Shown here: positions 8,010 through 15,210 of the stretch, piece by piece | How positions within the stretch are numbered: position 1 is the first letter of the stretch | Layout: each line of letters opens with the position of its first letter | From: Butyrivibrio sp. | Lineage (GTDB): Bacteria > Bacillota > Clostridia > Lachnospirales > Lachnospiraceae | DNA length: 43,089 bases | Direction: 5' to 3' | Assembly: GCA_024697425.1 (NCBI GenBank) | Contig: JAILFT010000140.1 | Span: forward strand, 1-43,089 | The notes under the pieces: generated by a model | What the model saw: only the letters and a program-made list of their open reading frames with translations | Told to the model about the DNA's origin: nothing | The model's database searches: none | Position numbers and translations under genes: made by a program

Positions 8010-9803
8010 TTATTCTGCAGAAACAATGTAGTAATAGATGGGCTGTCCGCCATACTGAAGGTCAACATCGCAGGAAGGATATTCCTTGGAAACCTTCTCT
8101 CTTAAAGCTTCGGCGCTGCTCTCCTCAACCTCATCACCGTAGTAAATACTGATGAGCTCCAGGTCTTCATTCATCATCTTGCCTATCATGTCAAAAGTAA
8201 CATCTGCAATATCGCTTCCGACACCGAGGATACCGGAATCACCGATTCCCATGTAATCGCCCTGTTTGATGGCAACATCATCTATCATTGTATCTCTGAC
8301 AGCATAGGTTACTTCACCGGTCTTTACTGTAGAAAGAGATTCTGTCATTGCTGCCACATTATCTTCAACAGCTACATCAGGTACATAATTGATGATAGCT
8401 GTGATACCCTGAGGAACTGTCTTTGAAGGAACAACGATGATCTTCTTGTTATCATCACTGTCTTCAGACATTATCGCTGCCTGGTTGGCTGCCAGGATTA
8501 TGTTCTTGTTGTTGGGCAGAACAATTACCGTGTCAGCATTTACCTTGGCTACTGCATCAAGAATATCTGCTGTACTGGGGTTCATTGTCTGACCGCCTTC
8601 TATAACATAGTCAACGCCAAGTCCTCTGAATATCTCAGCAAGACCGCCTCCGGCGCAGACAGTAACAAATCCCACATCTTTTCTGGGAAGAGCTTCCTCC
8701 GGAACTGTATCCTCGGGAGCTGAGTCCATATCTACCTTGTCACCAAGAGGGATCTCATCACCCGCTGAATATGTAGGTGTAAGTTCTGCGGCGCCGTTGA
8801 TCTCTGTCTGTATTTCTGACCAGGAGCCGTCTGCATTCTCATGGAAGAGCTTCTCTCTGTGCTCCATCCACATGTTATCGATCTTCATATTGGAAAGCTG
8901 ACCGTACATGAGAGCTCTCTGGATTGCAAGTCCGGGATCGTTGGAATGAACGTGGACCTTACAGATCTCATCATCAGCCACCATAACGATACTGTCTCCG
9001 ATAGACTCAAGAAATCCCTTGAAATCAATCTCCTGTTTTACATTTAAAGGCTTGTTAAGAAGAACAATAAATTCTGTACAATAGCCAAACTTGATGTCCT
9101 CCTCTTTCTGAGCCTGACCTTTTGATTTGATCCTTGCTCCGGGAGTTACATCATCTTCATGGATTGAAAGATCTATCTCTTTGCCAAGGAAGCCGTCAAA
9201 AGCGCCTTTAAGTACCTGAACAAGGCCCTGTCCGCCTGAATCCACAACGCCTGCCTGCTTAAGAACAGGGAGCATATCGGGAGTCTTGGCAAGAACTTCC
9301 TCTGCATACCTGATAACTTCTTCGCAGAACTGCTTGATATCATCGCAACCTTCCATTGCTAGCTCATGAGCCTTCTCACTTGCACCTTTGGCAACGGTAA
9401 GGATTGTTCCTTCCTTGGGCTTCATAACAGCCTTGTAAGCAGTCTCAACAGCCTTATCAAAGGCCTGCGAAAGAACATTCACATTGATCTCATCATGCTC
9501 TTTAACAACCTTGGTAAAACCTCTAAGGAGCTGTGAAAGAATAACTCCGGAGTTACCTCTGGCGCCTCTTAAGGAACCTGAAGAAATAGCCTTACAGATT
9601 GCCTCCATATTGGCACTGTCACCAAGACCCTGGACCTCTTTAGCTGCTGACATTATGGTCATAGTCATGTTTGTTCCTGTATCACCGTCGGGAACAGGGA
9701 ACACATTCAGCTCGTTGATCCATTCTTTTTTGGCGTCAAGATTCTTAGCACCGCTAAGAAACATCTTGGCAATCAGCTTTGCATCAATAGCATTATTACT
9801 CAA
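8010..9803 (-). CDS. fakA: fatty acid kinase FakA (Dak2/YloV family)
   Basis: FakA phosphorylates a fatty acid held by a FakB (DegV) protein, letting the cell use exogenous or recycled acyl chains. This 597-residue protein has the Dak2-type ATP-binding domain: NVFPVPDGDTGTNM at 33-46 provides the metal-binding Asp residues and GARGNSGVILS at 80-90 the nucleotide loop. A middle domain and a C-terminal DegV-like domain (FVTVCAGGGLAEIF near 377) follow. An acidic segment, about residues 335-370, links the middle and last domains and makes it slightly longer than the S. aureus protein. The order asp23-type gene then fakA matches yloU-yloV of Bacillus. The family role is well established; the lipid preference is not readable. 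Confidence 0.92.
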   Translation of the reverse strand: MSNNAIDAKLIAKMFLSGAKNLDAKKEWINELNVFPVPDGDTGTNMTMTIMSAAKEVQGLGDSANMEAICKAISSGSLRGARGNSGVILSQLLRGFTKVVKEHDEINVNVLSQAFDKAVETAYKAVMKPKEGTILTVAKGASEKAHELAMEGCDDIKQFCEEVIRYAEEVLAKTPDMLPVLKQAGVVDSGGQGLVQVLKGAFDGFLGKEIDLSIHEDDVTPGARIKSKGQAQKEEDIKFGYCTEFIVLLNKPLNVKQEIDFKGFLESIGDSIVMVADDEICKVHVHSNDPGLAIQRALMYGQLSNMKIDNMWMEHREKLFHENADGSWSEIQTEINGAAELTPTYSAGDEIPLGDKVDMDSAPEDTVPEEALPRKDVGFVTVCAGGGLAEIFRGLGVDYVIEGGQTMNPSTADILDAVAKVNADTVIVLPNNKNIILAANQAAIMSEDSDDNKKIIVVPSKTVPQGITAIINYVPDVAVEDNVAAMTESLSTVKTGEVTYAVRDTMIDDVAIKQGDYMGIGDSGILGVGSDIADVTFDMIGKMMNEDLELISIYYGDEVEESSAEALREKVSKEYPSCDVDLQYGGQPIYYYIVSAE

Positions 9804-9832
9804 AACAAAATCCTCCTGAACTTAGAAATCGA

Positions 9833-10195
9833 TCAATCAATGACACGGACGCCCTCGACATAGATGTTAATCTTTTCGATTTCAAGCCCCGTAAACTCTT
9901 CTACTTTGTATTTAACGTTATCAATAAGGTTGTTGGATACAGCTGAAATGCTAACGCCGTAAGCAACAATAACATGAAAGTCCAGCTTAAGCTTATTGTT
10001 CTGATCAAGGGATACATTGATTCCTCTTGTCATAGAATCAAGCTTCAGAAGACTAACCAGTCCATCTTTAACATTAACGTTGGCCATTCCGACAATACCG
10101 AAGCACTCCATGGCAACTGCGCCAGCATACTGGGCAATAACTTCATTGTCAATTGAGATATTTCCCATGTGAGTATTCATTGAAGAACTCTTCAT
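9833..10195 (-). CDS. Asp23/Gls24 family envelope stress protein (YloU-like)
   Basis: This is a 120-residue protein of the Asp23/Gls24 family, small alkaline-shock-related proteins that associate with the membrane through partners in some Firmicutes. The family pattern is visible: GNISIDNEVIAQYAGAVAME near the N-terminus, a GIVGMA segment, a KLDFHVIVAYGVSI strand and the C-terminal VNIYVEGV-like ending (INIYVEGVRVID). Its start has AAAGGAGG at optimal spacing. It sits 29 bases before fakA as in the yloU-yloV pair. No function beyond the family is proven. Confidence 0.9.
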   Translation of the reverse strand: MKSSSMNTHMGNISIDNEVIAQYAGAVAMECFGIVGMANVNVKDGLVSLLKLDSMTRGINVSLDQNNKLKLDFHVIVAYGVSISAVSNNLIDNVKYKVEEFTGLEIEKINIYVEGVRVID

Positions 10196-10254
10196 GTTTA
10201 TCCTCCTTTAATTGCCATTTTTTAAACGAACTCAAAAAGCCGCATACTTTTGTT

Positions 10255-10283
10255 ATTATAATATCAGTTCCCGAAAAAATAAA
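10255..10283 (-). promoter_or_regulatory. possible promoter for asp23-fakA
   Basis: A perfect TATAAT (minus strand, 10260-10255) lies 17 bases downstream of TTTATT (10283-10278). The -35 is poor. It is placed between the rpmB terminator and the asp23 start, where a promoter is needed. Confidence 0.4.
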
Positions 10284-10333
10284 CCATTATTTTTTATTGA
10301 AGTCTACTATTTAATTTGTAGACTATATTAAAC

Positions 10334-10364
10334 GAAAAAAATCGTCCGGAGTTAACCGGACGAT
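10334..10364 (-). terminator. intrinsic terminator of rpmB
   Basis: A perfect 9-bp stem (ATCGTCCGG at 10341-10349 with CCGGACGAT at 10356-10364) with a 6-base loop is followed on the minus strand by seven T residues (10340-10334). Confidence 0.93.
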
Positions 10365-10378
10365 CATAAGTGTTAAGA

Positions 10379-10564
10379 TTATGCTCTCTCAACTTTGTTG
10401 GATCTAAGGCAGCTTGAACAAACGTGCATTCTCTTTGTAGCTCCGTTAATCTTAACTGCTACGTGCTGAACGTTAGACTTCCAAACTCTGTTAGATCTTC
10501 TATGAGAATGGCTTACGTTGTTTCCGAAATGAACGCCCTTGCCACAAACTTCACATTTAGCCAT
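10379..10564 (-). CDS. rpmB: 50S ribosomal protein L28
   Basis: This 61-residue protein starts MAKCEVCGKG and has the typical SHSHRRSNRVWKSNVQ core. Four cysteines (Cys4, Cys7, Cys49, Cys52) form two CxxC pairs, so this is the zinc-binding form of L28; a cell with a zinc-independent paralogue could exchange them, but none is seen here. The ribosome-binding site AAGGAGG is strong. It is transcribed alone, between its own promoter and a strong terminator, next to asp23-fakA as in Bacillus, except that here the genes share a direction. Confidence 0.97.
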   Translation of the reverse strand: MAKCEVCGKGVHFGNNVSHSHRRSNRVWKSNVQHVAVKINGATKRMHVCSSCLRSNKVERA

Positions 10565-10612
10565 TTTGACACCTCCTTATAAGCCATGTAATCAATTCTG
10601 ATAGCAATTTAG

Positions 10613-10628
10613 TGCGGATTTTTCCGCA
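10613..10628 (-). promoter_or_regulatory. hairpin in the rpmB leader
   Basis: TGCGGA and TCCGCA form a perfect 6-bp stem with a four-base loop in the untranslated leader, between the predicted promoter and the ribosome-binding site of rpmB. It has no T-tract. It could be an autoregulatory or stabilising structure; this is inference. Confidence 0.4.
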
Positions 10629-10636
10629 ACATTGAT

Positions 10637-10665
10637 ATATTAGCAAAAAACAAATAATAATGCAA
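10637..10665 (-). promoter_or_regulatory. sigma-70 type promoter of rpmB
   Basis: On the minus strand TTGCAT (10665-10660) and TAATAT (10642-10637) are separated by 17 bases. They lie upstream of the leader hairpin and the rpmB ribosome-binding site and downstream of the preceding operon. Confidence 0.55.
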
Positions 10666-10673
10666 GTAAATTC

Positions 10674-10692
10674 TTAAAAAATATCCATATTT
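10674..10692 (-). terminator. possible weak AT-rich terminator of the four-gene operon
   Basis: A stem of only A-T pairs (AAAAATAT and ATATTTTT around a very small loop) followed by T residues lies shortly after the stop of the 138-residue gene. Such a stem is weak; the call depends mostly on position. Confidence 0.3.
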
Positions 10693-10701
10693 TTAATACT
10701 T

Positions 10702-11118
10702 TTATATTGAGAATGCAAAAAGTGCCAGTTTTGAAAGAACCAGTTCCCTGACTATCATACCCTGACTTTCCTTCTCTGATGCAGGAATTCTAACGAGCTG
10801 TTCTATTGTAAGAAGCTTCTCCTTAAAGCCCTTATCTCTTCTTGCGGGATCCTTGTATAGAACAACTCTGACTCTGGCTTTAAGCTGCTTGTACACCTCG
10901 TAGTCGAAGCTGTCTTTTTCCATATAGTAGAGATGGCTCTCAAGGGTTGTATCGTAATCTACATTATCCTTAAGATATTTGGTTATAACCGATTTAAATT
11001 TAAAGGGAACATTCTCATTATCCAGAAGATATCTGTAGCTGCTCCTGCATCCAAAGTAATGTCTTTCGATATCCTGCATGTAATATTTAAAGTCGTTCTC
11101 GCCTGAAATTCCGTACAT
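10702..11118 (-). CDS. hypothetical protein, last gene of the sigma-like operon
   Basis: I do not recognise this 138-residue protein. It is rich in tyrosine, lysine and charged residues (for example SSYRYLLDN and YLKDNVDYD), has no signal peptide and no clear membrane segment, and contains one cysteine (Cys24). It looks cytosolic and mainly helical, with a more hydrophobic C-terminus (LVLSKLALFAFSI). Its ATG overlaps the stop of the sigma-like gene by one base (TAATG), which implies coupled translation and probably a matched amount of the two proteins. A direct interaction with the sigma-like protein is a reasonable guess from that coupling and nothing more. Confidence 0.75.
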   Translation of the reverse strand: MYGISGENDFKYYMQDIERHYFGCRSSYRYLLDNENVPFKFKSVITKYLKDNVDYDTTLESHLYYMEKDSFDYEVYKQLKARVRVVLYKDPARRDKGFKEKLLTIEQLVRIPASEKESQGMIVRELVLSKLALFAFSI

Positions 11119-11885
11119 TACTTCTTCTTTTCCTCACCGCTGTCCAGATCTTCTATATTATCCCCGCTGAATTTTATGGCAGTACGGATCTTGTCCTCAT
11201 CCCAGCCTGTCTCTTCCATAAGCTCAGCTACGGTCACCTTTCTTCTAAGGTCCTCCGACAGCTCTTTTGCCTTATCAGCAACCTCCTGAACAAGTTTAAG
11301 AACCTTCTGCTGTCCGGCATCTTCCGCAAGATTGTCTTCAATAACAGCTTCCATGGCATCAAGCATCATCTTGTAGAGAAAGCCTTCAACTTCATCAGGT
11401 TCGCCTACGGCATCAAGCATGGTCACGCCTCTTGTCAGTGCCACGTTTCCTTCACCTATAAGGTCTTCAAGATAAACTCCCTGCTCTGTATACATTCTGG
11501 CTACGTCAACAACCAGCGGCAGGTAGTTGCTTATAAGCTTCTGCTGAGCCTCTTTATCACCGGCAATGGCTGCCATGGAGACAGCTCTTTTCTCGCCGTC
11601 TGTGAGCAGAGGCAGGTCTTTAAGCTCCTCAAGATATTCGTCCAGATAGCTGATCTCTTCCTCGGTAAGATCATCGTCCTCTATCTCTGCGGGAGCATCA
11701 ATGCCAACCTTATGTTTCTCAAGATAGTCAAAAACCATGGCCATCTGGGATTCATCAAGCTCAAGCTCCGAAAAAGCATCGATAACTCCCTGTCTTGAGA
11801 TTACGTTTCTGTTCTCTCTTGCAGTCCTTGTTACAAGCTTAAGGATCTGCGCAAACTCTTTTTCCTTATTCTCTAAATTACCCAT
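11118..11885 (-). CDS. sigma-70-like protein lacking promoter-recognition regions
   Basis: The 255-residue protein aligns by eye with a primary sigma factor but is incomplete in function. Residues about 10-62 resemble region 1.1. Residues 79-117 (YLDEYLEELKDLPLLTDGEK then AGDKEAQQKL) match region 1.2. Residues 118-158 (SNYLPLVVDVARMY, YLEDLIGEGNVAL) match regions 2.1-2.2, the part that binds the RNA polymerase beta-prime coiled coil. After that, the aromatic and basic residues of regions 2.3-2.4 that melt and read the -10 element are replaced by an acidic stretch (about 159-190). A short region-3-like segment (KVTVAELMEETGWDEDKI, 216-233) follows and region 4 is absent. It probably binds polymerase without recognising a promoter. 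It starts nine bases after the rhomboid-like gene, with AGAGG overlapping that stop. Confidence 0.8.
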   Translation of the reverse strand: MGNLENKEKEFAQILKLVTRTARENRNVISRQGVIDAFSELELDESQMAMVFDYLEKHKVGIDAPAEIEDDDLTEEEISYLDEYLEELKDLPLLTDGEKRAVSMAAIAGDKEAQQKLISNYLPLVVDVARMYTEQGVYLEDLIGEGNVALTRGVTMLDAVGEPDEVEGFLYKMMLDAMEAVIEDNLAEDAGQQKVLKLVQEVADKAKELSEDLRRKVTVAELMEETGWDEDKIRTAIKFSGDNIEDLDSGEEKKK

Positions 11886-11894
11886 AATATCCTC

Positions 11895-12782
11895 TTATTG
11901 AACATGCTGATGTGTGAAAAGATGATCCTGGCAGTACTCATAATTGCCGTTGCATTTGGAGCAGAAACGGAACTCCAGATTAGGATTGTCTTTCTCTGTC
12001 CGTCCGCATACAGCGCACTTATGCCTTGTTACTCCGGGAGGAGCCATCTTTACGTTTCGCTTAAATTCCTGTCTTCTTTTGATCTCCCTGGGGTTGAGGT
12101 GATTTGCCCTTCCTGTGGACAGATAGAACAGGAAAAGATTTATAAACTGTGAAAGGATTGCAAACAGCACTCCGTAAACGCCCTGGATAAGCCCCGTGTA
12201 GATGGCATCAAAAGCAAGGAAGGCAGCATATACGATTCCCAGCCACTTAACCTTAACGGGAATGATGAACATAAGAAGAAGCTGCATGTCGGGATAGCTT
12301 ATGGCAAATGTAAGAAATACCGCCATCTGTATGTAGTAGGTGGAAAAGATCGGAGCCATATAGCCTGAATATGCAGCCAGCAGAGGCCCGTTTCCTTTAA
12401 GCATGATTGCATGCACTCCATAGGTCACAAAAGCTGCAATGATCATGAAAAGAGCTCCGCCGAAGATAAACACGTTATATTTGAAGGTGCCTATGGTCCG
12501 CTCCATGGTAGTTCCGATGAAATAATAAAGGTACAAAGTGATGATTATCCAGATGCTGAGTGCCACGGGAGGAATAAGTACCCAGGTCACAAGTCTCCAC
12601 ACCTGACCGTGAAGAATCTGATAAACATCCAGCGTAAGGTAACTTGCAAGATTAAAGGGCAGAACCCTTCCTGCCAGCTGGAGTATAAATCCCGCAACAT
12701 AAAGTATAAGTATGTTTCTGGTCAGATTGGGAATAGCGTATTTCCCGAATTTTCGTTCCAGATTATAAAGAAAATTATTCAT
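11895..12782 (-). CDS. rhomboid-like membrane protein with C-terminal zinc ribbon
   Basis: This 295-residue protein has about six hydrophobic segments between residues 22 and 222, followed by a basic cytosolic tail. The segment HGQVWRLVTWVLIPP (58-72) resembles the WR loop of rhomboid proteases, and AYSG (137-140) sits where the catalytic GxSG serine is expected. The last membrane segments contain no histidine, so the Ser-His dyad is not complete and it is probably a pseudoprotease. The tail carries Cys256xxCys259, Cys274xxCys277 and Cys284xxHis287, a zinc-ribbon-like pattern. It follows the receptor gene by three bases, with its AGAGG site inside the end of that gene. The rhomboid relationship is inferred from topology and motifs; an unrelated membrane fold is possible. 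Confidence 0.75.
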   Translation of the reverse strand: MNNFLYNLERKFGKYAIPNLTRNILILYVAGFILQLAGRVLPFNLASYLTLDVYQILHGQVWRLVTWVLIPPVALSIWIIITLYLYYFIGTTMERTIGTFKYNVFIFGGALFMIIAAFVTYGVHAIMLKGNGPLLAAYSGYMAPIFSTYYIQMAVFLTFAISYPDMQLLLMFIIPVKVKWLGIVYAAFLAFDAIYTGLIQGVYGVLFAILSQFINLFLFYLSTGRANHLNPREIKRRQEFKRNVKMAPPGVTRHKCAVCGRTEKDNPNLEFRFCSKCNGNYEYCQDHLFTHQHVQ

Positions 12783-12785
12783 TTA

Positions 12786-15071
12786 TCAAACCTCTGTGTT
12801 ATTAAATATTTGTGTAAATACATCAGACATGGAGTCTATATCATAAGGCTTTTTGATGACTCCGTTGACAATCTTCTCCTCAAAATACGCATCAAGATCT
12901 GTGATATCTCCTGAAGTAAGGACTATAACGGGAATTATTGCCTTTCCATCGTTATTGAGCGTTCTTATGGCAGCTGCATCTTCAAGATCTCTGCCTTCGT
13001 TTATATCAATATCAATTATAACGGCATCAAAATACCCTTCCGGAGCGGCATTTAGTTTATCATAGGCTTCTTTGCCGCTGGTTGCAACCTGTATCTCAAA
13101 GCCAAACTGCTTTAATATCCTGCCTGTAACCATCTGATTCTGCAGGGTATCTTCTACAATAAGCATGCGTTTTCCGCGGAAATGTCTTGAGATATTTCTG
13201 TCTTCAATATGTATCTGACCACTCTCAAAACGGCTCATATTAAGGATATTATTGATAATGGAGCCAAGTTCCCTGCTGTATGAAGAGATTCCTCCAAGAT
13301 AGCCCTTGATTGCTGATACATCCTCGGATTTTTGGGCAAGCTCCACAAGGCCGTCCATACTTCTCATGGGCTCTCTCATATAATTGGCCATCTTGTTCAC
13401 AAAGACGAACTTATCATGGTTGGCCTTTTCAATCTCGATCTGAACCTTTTCTTTTTCCTGAAGTCTCTTTTTATTGAATCTTACATCCCTTACAAGAGCC
13501 ACAACTATCAGAACCGCAACAACGAAAACAGCAAGAATGAACACCCAGGAATACTGATTGTAAAAATCTACGAAGGTATATTCATTCATCTTCTCAGAGT
13601 ATCGAAAAGCCATGTTCTGTGCGTAATCATCACCCATGACGCTGATACCCCTGTTAAGCAGCATTAAAAGACCGCTGTCTCCAATCTTTACACCAAAACA
13701 GGTATCATCCTCATAGGGAAGCTGCATAAATGAAAGATCGTCGAAATCCGCCCTTTTCAGGAAGGAATTGGTTCTCAAACCGCTCAAACAGGTATAGGAA
13801 ACTTCCCCGTTTAAAACAGCAAAAAGACAGTCTTCTATGGTTCCGTACATTTTTACGGTGGCATCTGGATAATTGTTCTTTATATAGTATTGCTGAATCT
13901 TGTTATTCTCATTTACCGCAAACTCAACATTTGCGCCGCCTGGATGATTTTCCTTATAAATAAGATCGGTCAGCGTGGAAGTTACCGGTTCAGACAGTAT
14001 AAGTCCATCCTCCTCAGAATAGAACAGGCCTCCTCCCACAGGGAATGCCACATCAATTTTGCCGGAATCTACAGCTGCAACCATATCTTCATAGTTATCA
14101 AAGCCTTCATAGGAAAAAGACATGGTATCTATGCCCAGGTCTTTGAATATCTTTGGGAAAACCTCGGAAACCATACCTATGGCCGAACCGTATTTATCCG
14201 TTGCACTGAAGGGAAGGTAGTCATTAAGATATCCGATATTGATCTGCCCGTTGTTGGTCAGCCACTCATACTCTGCTCCTGTCAGAGCTCTGCTTGAAAG
14301 AGATGTGGGGTAATACTTGTTTCTTAAAAAGCTCAGGTAATCGGGATTGTCGGAAAAGAGCTGGTCCTGCCCGGCGTTAAGATCATCCAGAAGATCCTTC
14401 CTTTCTTTATTGACACAAAGATAGTAGTCAGACTGCCCGAAAGAATAAAGAACCTGCGCGTGGTGTCTGTCGTATATACCGTCAATCTCCGCAGCCATCG
14501 CATCAATCTCTAATTTATCAAAAGCAGAAAGAAGGTTTTCGTAATCATTATAAGTTACTACTTTGCAATCGATTTCCTTTTCCTCAAGAAAAGAACTCAG
14601 CGCATCAACTATTGCAGAGTCAAGGACTCCTATCGTCTTACCCTTTAATGTATTTACATCTCCGGTGACGGAAGTATCCATCTCATGTTTTACTATTCCG
14701 TATTTCTCTGATCCCATGGCTCTGTCGGGATAAAGGATAAGATCTTCTCTCTCCGGGGTATAGGCAAGACCTGCGACAAGATCCACCTCACCGTCAAGAA
14801 GCATCTGATAGATGGTCACAAAATCCCCGTAGACGTACTCATAGTCCCAGCCGGTATATTCCGATATCTTTCGGTAATACTCATAGGCATAGCCCTTCTT
14901 GACTGCCCCGTCAGAAGCTCCGTCTTCGAATACTTCATTCTGGTAATAACCTACTTTTACAGGTTTTGGATCGTTTGCTGAAGAAGCCTTTGCCTGAACA
15001 GGCAAAAGACATAATATAAGGAATATTCCAACGAGACTGATTGCTGTAATTTCTTTTGCTCTTTTAAACAT
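12786..15071 (-). CDS. receptor: two periplasmic-binding domains, pseudo-HisKA helix, receiver
   Basis: Domain order over 761 residues: signal peptide 1-29, first solute-binding (PBPb) domain about 37-255, second about 275-500, membrane segment 508-528, a histidine-kinase dimerisation-like hairpin about 545-617, then a receiver at 634-756. Two parts of a normal hybrid kinase are missing. The phosphoacceptor His of the HisKA motif is Asn563 (MANYMREP), and the HATPase domain is absent, since the helix end NMSRFESGQIHIE runs almost directly into the receiver. The receiver itself looks intact: Glu640-Asp641, phosphoacceptor Asp687, Thr719/Ser720 and Lys741. It would sense a small ligand outside the membrane but cannot phosphorylate itself; another kinase would have to act on it. 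Its start has AAGGGG and a promoter upstream, and it is the first gene of the operon. Confidence 0.88.
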   Translation of the reverse strand: MFKRAKEITAISLVGIFLILCLLPVQAKASSANDPKPVKVGYYQNEVFEDGASDGAVKKGYAYEYYRKISEYTGWDYEYVYGDFVTIYQMLLDGEVDLVAGLAYTPEREDLILYPDRAMGSEKYGIVKHEMDTSVTGDVNTLKGKTIGVLDSAIVDALSSFLEEKEIDCKVVTYNDYENLLSAFDKLEIDAMAAEIDGIYDRHHAQVLYSFGQSDYYLCVNKERKDLLDDLNAGQDQLFSDNPDYLSFLRNKYYPTSLSSRALTGAEYEWLTNNGQINIGYLNDYLPFSATDKYGSAIGMVSEVFPKIFKDLGIDTMSFSYEGFDNYEDMVAAVDSGKIDVAFPVGGGLFYSEEDGLILSEPVTSTLTDLIYKENHPGGANVEFAVNENNKIQQYYIKNNYPDATVKMYGTIEDCLFAVLNGEVSYTCLSGLRTNSFLKRADFDDLSFMQLPYEDDTCFGVKIGDSGLLMLLNRGISVMGDDYAQNMAFRYSEKMNEYTFVDFYNQYSWVFILAVFVVAVLIVVALVRDVRFNKKRLQEKEKVQIEIEKANHDKFVFVNKMANYMREPMRSMDGLVELAQKSEDVSAIKGYLGGISSYSRELGSIINNILNMSRFESGQIHIEDRNISRHFRGKRMLIVEDTLQNQMVTGRILKQFGFEIQVATSGKEAYDKLNAAPEGYFDAVIIDIDINEGRDLEDAAAIRTLNNDGKAIIPVIVLTSGDITDLDAYFEEKIVNGVIKKPYDIDSMSDVFTQIFNNTEV

Positions 15072-15101
15072 CGATATTTCCCCTTGCTGTTATCAACCAC
15101 T

Positions 15102-15129
15102 ATCATAACATATTTGATTTTTTCTGCAA
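15102..15129 (-). promoter_or_regulatory. promoter of the receptor/sigma-like operon
   Basis: On the minus strand TTGCAG (15129-15124) and TATGAT (15107-15102) are 16 bases apart, about 30 bases before the receptor start codon. It is back-to-back with the promoter of the plus-strand activase gene. Confidence 0.6.
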
Positions 15130-15139
15130 TTTCTGTTCG

Positions 15140-15168
15140 TTGATTTTTAAATCACGGTGCATTATAAT
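15140..15168 (+). promoter_or_regulatory. promoter of the dehydratase activase gene
   Basis: TTGATT (15140-15145) and a perfect TATAAT (15163-15168) are exactly 17 bases apart. The start codon follows about 40 bases downstream with AAGAGG at correct spacing. Confidence 0.85.
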
Positions 15169-15210
15169 CTTATAGATTGTCATTTTTTAGTATTAATAAG
15201 AGGATTTAAA

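Noticed and set aside
11118..11885. Annotation as an active alternative sigma factor.
   Set aside because: The residues of regions 2.3-2.4 that melt and read the -10 are absent and region 4 is missing, so promoter recognition is not expected.
12411..12914. Open frame of 167 codons on the plus strand.
   Set aside because: It is antisense to the rhomboid-like gene and the end of the receptor gene, has no recognisable motif or ribosome-binding site, and mirrors their codon pattern.
15157..15210. Upstream in-frame ATG that would add 18 residues to the activase.
   Set aside because: It lies upstream of the -10 element at 15163-15168, so the transcript would not include it, and it lacks the AAGAGG site found before ATG 15211.
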